9,126 nt of DNA, taken from NCBI GenBank assembly GCA_021810735.1, contig JAJZIF010000117.1:1-9126 (forward strand), in the 5' to 3' direction. How positions within the stretch are numbered: the first letter of the stretch is position 1; every line of letters begins with the position of its first letter. The position numbers and the translations under genes are program-made. The notes under the pieces were generated by a model. That model was given only the letters and a program-made list of their open reading frames with translations, did not search any database and had not been told where the DNA came from. Source of the DNA: Acidobacteriota bacterium. GTDB taxonomy: Bacteria; Acidobacteriota; Terriglobia; Terriglobales; Acidobacteriaceae. Below, one piece after another: positions 1 through 7,700 of the stretch.

Positions 1-341
1 TGGCGCTGTTCGGAGTCTCCGTCCAGACCGGCGTGATCATGCTCGAATACATGAACCAGTTGCGTGCGGGTGGCCACTCCATTGAAGACTCCGCCGTGGA
101 AGGAGCTGTCCTGCGGTTGCGTCCGATCATGATGACCATGCTAGTGGCTACTCTCGGCTTACTTCCAGCGGCGATGTCTCACGGTATCGGCTCCGATTCA
201 CAACGACCCTTTGCGATAGTCATTGTAGGCGGATTGATCACGGACCTTGTGATGAGCATTTTTCTCCTGCCAACCCTCTATGTCTGGATCGCGAGGGACC
301 GGGATGTTCTGCCGGCGCGGTCAGCGGAATTTGAGAATTGA
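1..341 (+). CDS. Heavy-metal efflux RND transporter, CusA/CzcA family (C-terminal end only)
   Basis: This is the last 112 or so residues of an inner-membrane RND pump. The frame is open from the left edge (first full codon at base 3), so the start lies outside the window. The visible part begins in a membrane segment and continues through the cytoplasmic loop NQLRAGGHSIEDSAVEGA. It then has LRLRPIMMTMLVATLGLLP and GSDSQRPFAIVIVGG, followed by a last membrane helix ending LLPTLYVWIARDRD. The RLRP, LGLLP and QRP blocks are typical of TM11-TM12 of CusA/CzcA proteins, which export metal cations such as Cu, Ag, Zn, Co or Cd by proton antiport. The substrate cannot be read from this end. The stop overlaps the region where the following TolC-like gene can start, so the two are probably one operon. 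A general HAE1-type drug pump is less likely but not excluded. Confidence 0.88.
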   Translation, partial: ALFGVSVQTGVIMLEYMNQLRAGGHSIEDSAVEGAVLRLRPIMMTMLVATLGLLPAAMSHGIGSDSQRPFAIVIVGGLITDLVMSIFLLPTLYVWIARDRDVLPARSAEFEN

Positions 342-370
342 GACTAACACCGCATCAGAGCGAGGCACGG

Positions 371-1654
371 TTGAAAACGACTCGAAACAACAGACCGGAA
401 CATGCAAGACGGCATTGTTTCATGGCAGTCGCGCTTTCTCTTTTCGTGCTTGGAATGCGGCCCGCACATGGGCAGAATGCTCCAGCAACTCCGCTGACTT
501 TACAGCAAGTGGTGGCGATCGCACGCGCGAGAAACCCGGTGCTGCTCTCGGCTGAACAAAACCTTCTCTCCGTTCGAGCCGAGGAAATTCAAGCGGGCGT
601 GCGCGAGAATCCCTACTTTACGCTTTACGGAAGTAATCTTACGAATCCGGCGACCTCCACCACTCCGTATGCATACAGCCTTCAGTTGGCCCGTCTGTTT
701 GAGCGTGGGCAGAAACGACGCTGGCGTCTGGACAGCGCAAGATCGACGACCGATCAAACCGCGGACATGAATCGCGATCAACAGCGCCAGGTTATCCTCC
801 TGGTCAAGCAGGCTTTTACTGGCATGCTGCTAGGTAAAGCAACCTTGAAGCTTGCCAAAGACAACCTCCATGACTTCAATCATGAATTGGACATCAGCCG
901 CGAGCGTTACAAAACGGGAGACATCGGAAAGTTGGATTACGAAAGGCTGGACTTACAGCTAGCCCAGTTCGAGAGCGACGAATCGAACGCAGAGCAGGCT
1001 TTGGCTCAAGCCAGCTATCAACTACAAACGTTGCTGGGCTACGAGAAACCCACTAACAACTTTGACATCGTTGGAGATATCATTCCGCCGCCGCTTACAG
1101 GTACCCTTGAGGAGCTGGAACAGAGGGCTTTGGCGGTCCGTCCGGACTATCAAGCCGCACGTGCCGGGGTCCTTGTGGCGGACGCCAACGTCAGGCTCGC
1201 TTATGCGAATGGGACTGCCGATCCGACGCTTGAGGGTGAATATGACCACAGCGGGACTCTAAGCAGTTATGGATTCTATGCCACCATACCGATTCGCATC
1301 TTCGATCGAAACCAGGGCAATAAGGCGAGTGCAAAGTATGAGGCCAACTCCGTCCGTCTCTCGGAAGTGGCTACTCGCAATCAGGTCTTCTCCGACGTTG
1401 ATCAAGCGTGGGTAGGATACACAACGTCCAAAGTATTGTCGGACCGGTATCAGGGCCATTATCTAGCTGAGGCGAAAGATGTCCTCTCGATTGCACAGTA
1501 CGCATATCAACACGGGGGGCTTGCATTGATCGATTATCTCAATGCGTTACAGGATGACCGTAGAACCAGCCTGGCTGCACTGAACGCCGATGCACAGACC
1601 TGGCTTGCCATTCACCAGCTTAGCTACGTGACTGCAACAGAGCTCGTGCCCTAA
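371..1654 (+). CDS. TolC/CzcC-family outer-membrane efflux protein
   Basis: Outer-membrane factor that would form the exit duct of the tripartite efflux pump with the RND protein just upstream. Two OEP halves are visible. The first begins at PLTLQQVVAIARARNPVLLS. The second begins near LEELEQRALAVRPDYQAAR and includes the CzcC-like motif PIRIFDRNQGN; the protein ends with the usual long helix (YQHGGLALIDYLNALQDD). Three starts are possible. TTG 338 overlaps the upstream TGA. TTG 371 has GAGG five bases upstream. ATG 422 has no clear ribosome-binding site. I prefer 371: it gives a basic N-region, a hydrophobic core (FMAVALSLFVLGM) and a signal-peptidase I site near AHG-Q. There is no lipobox cysteine after the core, so unlike CusC it is probably not a lipoprotein. 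At 427 aa its length is normal for the family. No strong terminator follows the stop. Confidence 0.88.
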   Translation: MKTTRNNRPEHARRHCFMAVALSLFVLGMRPAHGQNAPATPLTLQQVVAIARARNPVLLSAEQNLLSVRAEEIQAGVRENPYFTLYGSNLTNPATSTTPYAYSLQLARLFERGQKRRWRLDSARSTTDQTADMNRDQQRQVILLVKQAFTGMLLGKATLKLAKDNLHDFNHELDISRERYKTGDIGKLDYERLDLQLAQFESDESNAEQALAQASYQLQTLLGYEKPTNNFDIVGDIIPPPLTGTLEELEQRALAVRPDYQAARAGVLVADANVRLAYANGTADPTLEGEYDHSGTLSSYGFYATIPIRIFDRNQGNKASAKYEANSVRLSEVATRNQVFSDVDQAWVGYTTSKVLSDRYQGHYLAEAKDVLSIAQYAYQHGGLALIDYLNALQDDRRTSLAALNADAQTWLAIHQLSYVTATELVP

Positions 1655-1659
1655 CACAT

Positions 1660-1725
1660 AGCGCCTCAGTTTGTTGTTCTTTCGATCCGGCGCAATCAGT
1701 TCGATACCTCGTTTCTTGAGGCGCT
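1660..1725. repeat. Imperfectly spaced 9-bp inverted repeat after the efflux operon
   Basis: AGCGCCTCA at 1660-1668 is matched exactly by its reverse complement TGAGGCGCT at 1717-1725, with 48 bases between. The repeat starts six bases after the TolC-family stop and ends ten bases before the transposase-remnant stop on the other strand. It could be a weak long-loop terminator for the convergent genes, or a leftover of the insertion-sequence end. There is no T-run after either arm, so a standard intrinsic terminator is not supported. Confidence 0.35.
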
Positions 1726-1735
1726 CGCTCCTGAG

Positions 1736-1987
1736 TCATTGATTTCGTGCATAAATAGCGGGGGCGTGGGCAGCGAGGGTGGTGGCGGGGCAGCGGGCGA
1801 TGGAAGCCAGGATATGGTCGGCGGATTGGGTCCATCGGAAAGGTTTGGGCTGCCCGTTATGAACGGAGAGGAACTCCCGAATGGCTGCTTCCAAATCCAG
1901 CGCGGTCTTGTGGGTGCCGTAATTGTTCCAGCACCAGGTGGATTTCGAGATCGGCGGGAACAGCACCATCGATCCGCGGGTAGTCAC
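1736..1987 (-). pseudogene. IS630-family transposase remnant (frameshifted and internally deleted)
   Basis: The minus strand encodes the C-terminal part of an IS630/Tc1-type DDE transposase in broken form. The block NNYGTHKT is followed directly by ALDLEAAIREFLS and then HNGQPKPFRWTQSADHILA. In intact IS630 transposases, roughly 40-50 residues separate these blocks, including the NQVERWF segment that carries the third catalytic acid, so that piece has been lost (junction about 1898-1906). Just upstream, the expected sequence DGAVPADLEIHLVL is present in another frame (about 1929-1973). The link to NYGTHKT is the four bases 1925-1928, read as GAAC on the minus strand, where a single Asp codon is expected. 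That is a one-base insertion destroying the second catalytic position. The N-terminal half is absent. The remnant sits between convergent genes and cannot make a working enzyme. Confidence 0.8.
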
Positions 1988-2107
1988 CTTGATAGATGAG
2001 CCAGAAGAAGCGCAAGCGCGGCTGACGCGGCGACCGGAGTATCCGGTTTGTCGATTTTCACACAGCGAGGCGATTGGGTAGCGGAGGTGGGCGATGGATT
2101 GGGTAGG
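1988..2107. other. Short intergenic stretch between transposase remnant and beta-helix gene
   Basis: No gene is recognised. In the minus-strand frame that carries the upstream transposase block, the sequence stays open back to about 2050 and reads LRFFWLIYQGDYPR, which may be further decayed element sequence. A 10-bp direct repeat, GATTGGGTAG, occurs at 2072-2081 and 2097-2106, immediately beyond the stop of the beta-helix gene. No terminator hairpin with a T-run is visible. Confidence 0.4.
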
Positions 2108-4018
2108 TTAAGGAGCGATGTTCACCAGCACGGTTATCGTATGCACCCTGCTTCCGCTGGCGGCAAAGATCGTGACGGGCACGGATTCTGTGGGGGCCGA
2201 CGGAGATGCCTTGAGGGTGAGGACAGAATTTCCAGTGGCGAGGGTCGAAGAACTGAAGGACGAGCTTACTCCATTCGGCAATCCTTCGACCGACAAAGTC
2301 GCGGGTGCGAAGTTAAATGACTTCAACTGGAGGTTTATGGTTGCTACACCATTCGGCATAGAGTAAGACGAATTGTCCGCGTTCACCTGGAAATCCGGAT
2401 AGGAAGGCTGTGGAACTGAACAGTTCGTTGTAGCGTTCCCCGCGAGTTTCCAATTGGAGCTTAGGTCCTGACCGGTGAGATTCTGCCAGCCGCTCAGATT
2501 CTCTCGCTTGCCGCCCTGGGTCATAAACGCAGTGGCCTGGTTCGCGTCGTACCAGTCATTGCCGGCGCCGTGGTATCCATCCACAAAGGTATTCCAGGAG
2601 CTTACGGTCAGAAAGGAGTTGAACAGGAATTGTATCTGGCCGCTGGGTGCGCTATCTACGATGGAGTTGTAGTTGAACTCCGTGTTCGATGTATAGACGG
2701 TGGTGGATTGTTTGGTTTGCCAGTTGGTGAAGGTACGCCCATTTGGGCCGTCCACCAGGAATTGCGAGTGTCCTAGAACAGTCCCGTTGGCATAAAGGTT
2801 GTTTCCAGTGATCGTGAGGTTTGCGCTGTTATTGATGCTCAGGCCAAGACCCCCCAGACAGAGACTGCTGTTCTGCAGCGAGATCGGACCCTGATTGGCT
2901 TCGAACAGGACATTGGATAGAAGGTTATCTACGAAAATGCCGTTGCTGACCGTGATGTTGCTGTTGCCGGTGTCGTACCACAGGCCCTCCGCCTGGTTGC
3001 CGTACGCGGTGTGGTGGAGAAGTTGCGACCCGTGCAGCCCCATAAGTTTCGCGCCGCCCATAGCCCAGTCATAAAAGGCTCCCATGGCGCCGCGCCAGTT
3101 GTTGTAGTCGGTCTCGTCGTTTTGATAGAGAAGGTTAGTGGATTGCATCGCGGTAAATCCCACTCCTCCGTTGTATTTCGCAGTGGAGTTTTGCACCGTG
3201 ACGTAGCTGCTGGAGTTGACTCCAAATCCGCCCCAGTTGTTCCAGTTCGCCTGCACGTTATCTACCAGAACATTGGTACTTTGGCTGATATTGGCGCCGT
3301 TCTGGCCTACGCAGGAAGCGGCGTGCTCAAACACAAGCCCGCGAAAGACGAGGTTGCCCCACTGATAAATGCTCAGGGTTTTTTGCCGGTTGGCAACCTC
3401 AACCACAGCGGTATTCATGTCCGTGCCGGTTGGCGGCCAGATGTGAAGCTGCTGATACTTTTCATTCGCGAAGAAGGTCCCGGCCCGCATTTGCGCAGCC
3501 GTTTCCACCTGCGTAAGAGGCGCGCCATTGACGAAGACCATATCCGTGAGGAGAACGATTCCGCGGGCTTCAGAGGGCCAGTCGGAGGGTGCTGGGCAGC
3601 TCGGCGCAGCGCTTTTCCAGGAATGTGTGTATTCTCCGCCGCCGCTCGCAGCCCATCCCGTCAGTACGTCCGCGGCGTCCACGATGGCGGTTCCCGGAGT
3701 GACTGCCTGGAACGTGATATTGGCTGAAGTTTGCCCATAGGTGGGAGCGAGTCGAATCATCTCCCGGTACACGCCGGGATTGATCATGATGGTTGAGCCA
3801 ACGCCGCTGCGATTGTTCGTCATTGCATGAGATATGGCGACGCCGATCGTTTTCAGCGGCCTGGATTCTGTTCCGGGGTTTGAATCGGATCCGGAATTCG
3901 CATCGACGTAAATGTAGGTCGTCTGGCCTGTCACGACGTTCGCTTGGGCGAACGCCTGATGGACGGTAATGGCGACTGCTGTAAAAGCGAGAGCAGCAAC
4001 AAAAGTCTTGAAGTTCAT
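2108..4018 (-). CDS. Exported right-handed parallel beta-helix protein with C-terminal Ig-like domain
   Basis: A 636-aa secreted protein. Residues 1-24 form a Sec signal peptide with a cleavage site at AFA-Q. Residues about 35-90 match the DUF1565/pectate-lyase-like entry motif: YIYVDANSGSDSNPGT, then RPLKTI, then a PGVYRE strand. Residues about 150-210 carry the linker often seen in these proteins (VFVNGAPLTQV, GTFFANEKYQQLHIWP). Residues about 215-465 are Asn/Ser/Gly-rich beta-helix coils with stacked runs such as SSYVTVQNSTAKYNGGVGF. LSGWQNLTGQD at 508-518 resembles the WQ...TGQD segment that closes many parallel beta-helix enzymes. Residues about 550-636 look like an Ig-like sandwich. The fold suggests binding or cleaving polysaccharide, but no catalytic triad of a named lyase family is clear, so the activity is unassigned. 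The start is supported by AGAAAGGG five bases upstream. A 732-bp gap separates it from the giant gene upstream, so it probably has its own promoter. Confidence 0.85.
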   Translation of the reverse strand: MNFKTFVAALAFTAVAITVHQAFAQANVVTGQTTYIYVDANSGSDSNPGTESRPLKTIGVAISHAMTNNRSGVGSTIMINPGVYREMIRLAPTYGQTSANITFQAVTPGTAIVDAADVLTGWAASGGGEYTHSWKSAAPSCPAPSDWPSEARGIVLLTDMVFVNGAPLTQVETAAQMRAGTFFANEKYQQLHIWPPTGTDMNTAVVEVANRQKTLSIYQWGNLVFRGLVFEHAASCVGQNGANISQSTNVLVDNVQANWNNWGGFGVNSSSYVTVQNSTAKYNGGVGFTAMQSTNLLYQNDETDYNNWRGAMGAFYDWAMGGAKLMGLHGSQLLHHTAYGNQAEGLWYDTGNSNITVSNGIFVDNLLSNVLFEANQGPISLQNSSLCLGGLGLSINNSANLTITGNNLYANGTVLGHSQFLVDGPNGRTFTNWQTKQSTTVYTSNTEFNYNSIVDSAPSGQIQFLFNSFLTVSSWNTFVDGYHGAGNDWYDANQATAFMTQGGKRENLSGWQNLTGQDLSSNWKLAGNATTNCSVPQPSYPDFQVNADNSSYSMPNGVATINLQLKSFNFAPATLSVEGLPNGVSSSFSSSTLATGNSVLTLKASPSAPTESVPVTIFAASGSRVHTITVLVNIAP

Positions 4019-4023
4019 ATAGG

Positions 4024-4031
4024 CCCTTTCT
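4024..4031 (-). promoter_or_regulatory. Ribosome-binding site of the beta-helix gene
   Basis: On the minus strand AGAAAGGG lies five bases (CCTAT) before the ATG at 4016-4018. It is a good purine-rich Shine-Dalgarno match and places the start directly before the signal peptide. No promoter boxes upstream are convincing enough to report. Confidence 0.65.
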
Positions 4032-4424
4032 GATGTAAGGTGGGGGATTGATTACGCTCAGAGTGAAGGGTCTGCGTACATGCTGACATGGATAGGTGTC
4101 GGATTGTGGAACGCGAATTCTCAGGGCGGGAACTCCTGACGGGAGCGACTGCCTTGTGAAGGAGCGGCTGGCGCGGTTTGTGGTTGGCCAGAACAATTGG
4201 ATCCGTCGCATGTGCATCCCTTGTTGCAAAATTGCATCTGTCGAGGCAGACAAGCTGCAAGGAAAACCACACAAGAGATAATTTCGGGCCACGCAAAACA
4301 ATCCAATTGGAAAATCTACATCCAGGTACGAGCTTCTAATGATCGGCACCGCCTGGAGCGTGTCTCTCTATACGTCGTACGACAACACTCCGCAGCGAAT
4401 TTCGGCCTGCACGTTCCACCCATT

Positions 4425-4488
4425 GCCCCGTTGGGGCGCACAGCTATCCCCGTAGGGAACGCACTGTTTCGCGGGCAAAAGCTGCCCG
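4425..4488. repeat. Cluster of three consecutive stem-loops (possible intergenic repeat or structured RNA)
   Basis: Three perfect stems occur within 64 bases: GCCCC-GTT-GGGGC at 4425-4437, TCCC-CGTA-GGGA at 4447-4458, and CGGGCA-AAAGC-TGCCCG at 4472-4488. Such closely packed hairpins in a non-coding gap suggest a REP-type interspersed element or a folded RNA. On the minus strand it would lie about 400-470 bases upstream of the beta-helix start. The family is not recognised and the coding strand, if any, is unknown. Confidence 0.45.
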
Positions 4489-4627
4489 GAAGTCACGCGG
4501 TGGCGAGTACGGATGAACTCCAAATGTGGCACGCAGCGGCGAAAACCTGCGCTGAATCGACCGCAAGTCCATGCACCCAATGTGGAAGAGCGAGAGTTAT
4601 TTGCATACTACATGAGATTGTGCAAAA

Positions 4628-4699
4628 GGCCACCAAAAAAGCCGCACTGATTTACACAAGGAAATTCGCAGGGCGATGTAATAACCCCAGTGCGTGGCC
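4628..4699 (-). terminator. Candidate terminator of the giant repeat gene (nested inverted repeat with T6)
   Basis: Read on the minus strand, GGCCACGCACTG (4699-4688) is followed after 38 bases by CAGTGCG (4649-4643), then GC and six T. The seven-base stem CGCACTG/CAGTGCG plus the T-run resembles an intrinsic terminator with an unusually long loop. It lies 52 bases past the giant gene's stop. The outer arm GGCCAC also pairs with GTGGCC on the far side of the T-run, giving a second, competing fold. The long loop makes this uncertain. Confidence 0.35.
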
Positions 4700-4750
4700 G
4701 AGCGAGTCGAATCAGGAGGCGGGCGGCCCCCGACAGCATCTATCGAGCCG

Positions 4751-7700
4751 TCAGTGGATGGTGAATGCGACCACTTCGTGCTGCAGCCCTACATACACAT
4801 GTCCGTTGACCACGGTTGGGACCTCCCATGTGATACCGCTGTCGATCTTTGAGCTGACATAAAGCGCGTTACTAAGGTTGGTCGCATCATACGCACGGAG
4901 CGTTCCGGAAGACTGATCGACCGTCCAGACGATCGCGTTGGAGGACCCATTCGAGGAGACCACGGGCTGCGACCCTGGATATCCGTAAGTGAAAGCCCCC
5001 TGAGATTGCGGAGTGGCGGACAGCAGACCTGTTTTCGGATCCAGCGTGAACATCTTCAAAGCATCCAGATAGCCGCCGAAGTAGACGTTCTGCTGCCATA
5101 TTGCTGGTGAAGTGAAGCACCCTCGCGAACTGGTGCCAACCTGGTTGTCCAGCCGCTGAACGATATTGTCGCTGGTTGCGCCGTGACCGCCGAGATCGTC
5201 CCGATTTAGAACATAAATCGATGTCGGCTTGCCACAGACGATCGCCTCATGCTGAATGTTCCCGGTCTGATTGGGAAGAAGCATCACGCCGCCGGAGCCC
5301 AAATCCAGGTCGTTCGCGGCGAACGTCGCCTGGTTGTACGGAGTGAAATAATCGATCTCGCTCAGATCCGGACCCACCTGCACAACGCTGTCGCCGTAGT
5401 TGGCGATTCCGTCCCAGTATCCATTTCCAACCGCGAAATAGATGTTGCCCTCCGCGTCTGCCGCCGGACCGGCGCCTCCCATCCAGATGCCGCCTTCCAC
5501 TCCGCTCGGCGTCGAGTTGAACACCCCAGCCGGTGTCAGGGTGGCTGCGTCGTACCCAAACACAAAGCCGTGGAACGGAGTCAGGTCCTGCACCGAAGCG
5601 AATGCCACGTACACAGTATGGTTCGCAAGCAGCAACGCGGGGCGCTGCATTTGCTTTACATCCTGGAATTCGGGGTAGGAGACGACTGCCGGTGTAATCG
5701 TCTGATTCCCGGTCGTCACATCCAGCGCATGGAGACGGTAAACGTAGCTCGAGCCTCCATTCTCGTTGGTCATGGCGAGGACGTAGAGCGTGCCCGTTGA
5801 AGGATCGATGACGGGAGTACTGAGTATCCCGATCTGAGCGTAGTTGCTGCCGATGGCCGTGCCGTTCACAGTCGTGACGCCAGCGGACAGAAAACTCGTC
5901 TTCCAGAGTTGTGTTCCGCTATCGGCATTCAGAGCGTACACGCTGTCGTTGGAAGTCGCCACGAACAGGACGTTATGCACAGTTCCGCCGACTGTGAGCG
6001 CATTCATGTAAAGCGGCTGGCCCCAGACTTCGCCATCCATGGCTGTTGTCCAACTGACGCCGAACTGGTTTGCATTCACATTGCTGGGGGTGAGCACGGT
6101 TTCCTGCGGCTGCAGACCGGTGCGCAGATTGTCGTTTTTCCACGTTGTATAGTTCACCAGCGCGACGTCGGCGATGGCGGTGGCTGTATAAGCCGCGCCG
6201 CTGGTGGCTGTTGCGGTTATCGTGCAGGCGCCGGCCGTCCCCGGCGCGGTAAAGACTCCCGCGGACGTGATGGAGCCGCAGGAGGTCGTCCAGCTTACCG
6301 GAACACTGGCGGAGAAGGTCAACGGTCCCAGAGCATACGTCGTTCCGGAGGCGGGCGTGATGGTGAACGGCGGCACGACATTCACCGCCGTCGGCATGAC
6401 CTGACCGCTTCCATCGGTAGCCGTGGCGGTCACCGTGCATGGGCCCGTTACCAGCGGCGCTGTGTACACCCCCGCACTGGTAATGGAGCCGCAGCTGGCG
6501 GTCCAGCTGGCGGCGATGCTCGCGGTGAACGACTGCGTCGCCCCTTCGTTGACGGTCGGCGCGGTGGGTGTGATGGTCAGCGCGCTGGCTGCTGCAATCG
6601 TATCGACAGCGGTCGCCGTGTAAGCTGCGCCGCCAGTGGCGGTGGCCGTAATGGTGCAACTCGCGCCCGCCGCGGGAGATGCGGTAAACAGTCCGCTCGA
6701 TGTGATGCTGCCGCAACTGGCTGCCCAGGTGGAGGCGAGGTTGGCGGTGAACTGCTGGGTTGTCCCCTGCGCTGTGGTGGCTGCAGAGGGCGTGATGATC
6801 AGCGGCGAGGTAATCGTCGCCGTCGATGTGGCTGTCCTGCCGCTGCCGTCGCTGGCCGTGGCGGTGATGGTGCACAGGCCGGCGGACAGAGGAGCGGTAA
6901 ACACCCCGGCTGCGGTGATGCTGCCGCAGCTGGCTCCCCACGTCGAGGCTGCGCTCGCGATGAATTGCTGGCTGGCGGCTTCGCTGACCTTCGGGTTGAC
7001 CGGCGAGATGGTTAAGGCCGTGGATGCTGCGATCGTGTCGATTGCGGTCGCCGTGTATGCCGTACCTCCCGTTGCCGCGGCGGTAATGATGCACCGGCTG
7101 CCATCCGACGATGAGGCGGTAAACAGTCCGCCGCTGGTGATACTTCCGCACGATGCCGCCCAGCTGACCGCCATGCTTGCAGTGAACTGCTGCGTCGCCC
7201 CTTGCGGCGTGGAGGCCGAGGCCGGAGTGATCGTCAGTGGCGAAGTGATGGTGGCTGTCGTCGAGTTGGTCTGACCGCTGCCGTCAGTCGCCGCTGCAGT
7301 CACCATGCAGGAGCCTGGCGATAGCGGCGCGGTATAGAGACCGCCGGCACTGATGGCGCCGCAGCCAGCCGCCCACGTCACCGCTTCCGTGGCGGCAAAC
7401 TGCTGGGTCGCACCTTCGCTGACGGCCGGATTCAGTGGCGAGATCGACCACGTAAGAGGCGCAAGCACGGTGTCGGAACCATACACGCTGTACCTTGTAC
7501 CGCTCGCCGCCACTGCCTGAATGCTGCATTGCGTACCGACAGCGGCAGAAGCGGTGTAGAGGCCGCTCGAGGTCATCGTGCCGCAACTTGCGCTCCAGAT
7601 CACCGGTGCGCTCGCGGTGAAGAGTACCGGTTGCCCTTGCTGGGTTTTGGCGGCGATTGGGAACATGCTGATGGGAGACACAATATTCGCGGAGGTGGAA

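Larger units (their letters stand above)
4019..4750. other. 732-bp intergenic region with no convincing gene
   Basis: No frame on either strand gives a recognisable protein; the longest open frames here have no ribosome-binding site, no domain, and atypical Cys/Arg-rich composition. The stretch must hold the control region of the beta-helix gene and the 3' end of the giant gene's transcript. It also contains the palindrome TCCAATTGGA (4302-4311) with a second CAATTGGA at 4194-4201, an inverted repeat TGCAA-AA-TTGCA near 4228, the palindrome GTCGTACGAC (4374-4383), a row of three hairpins (4425-4488) and a nested inverted repeat (4628-4699). The 4190-4320 part looks more AT-rich than the flanking genes and is the likeliest place for regulatory DNA. 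Confidence 0.6.

Noticed and set aside
3011..3727. Plus-strand open frame of 238 codons opposite the beta-helix gene
   Set aside because: No recognisable domain and no ribosome-binding site; the opposite strand encodes a signal peptide and clear beta-helix motifs over the same bases.
3570..4349. Minus-strand open frame of 259 codons overlapping the beta-helix start
   Set aside because: It overlaps the beta-helix coding region out of frame and reads as Arg/Ser-rich sequence typical of a shifted frame; the in-frame gene has both a ribosome-binding site and a signal peptide.
4528..4580. Cyclic-di-GMP-I (GEMM) riboswitch resemblance on the plus strand
   Set aside because: GGCACGCAGCGGCGAAAACC recalls the 5' half of the GEMM core, but the conserved 3' half is not present and no plus-strand gene follows, so the match is probably chance.
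4197..4862. Plus-strand open frame of 221 codons across the 4019-4750 gap
   Set aside because: It runs into the 3' end of the giant minus-strand gene, has no ribosome-binding site, and its composition shows no domain or secretion signal.
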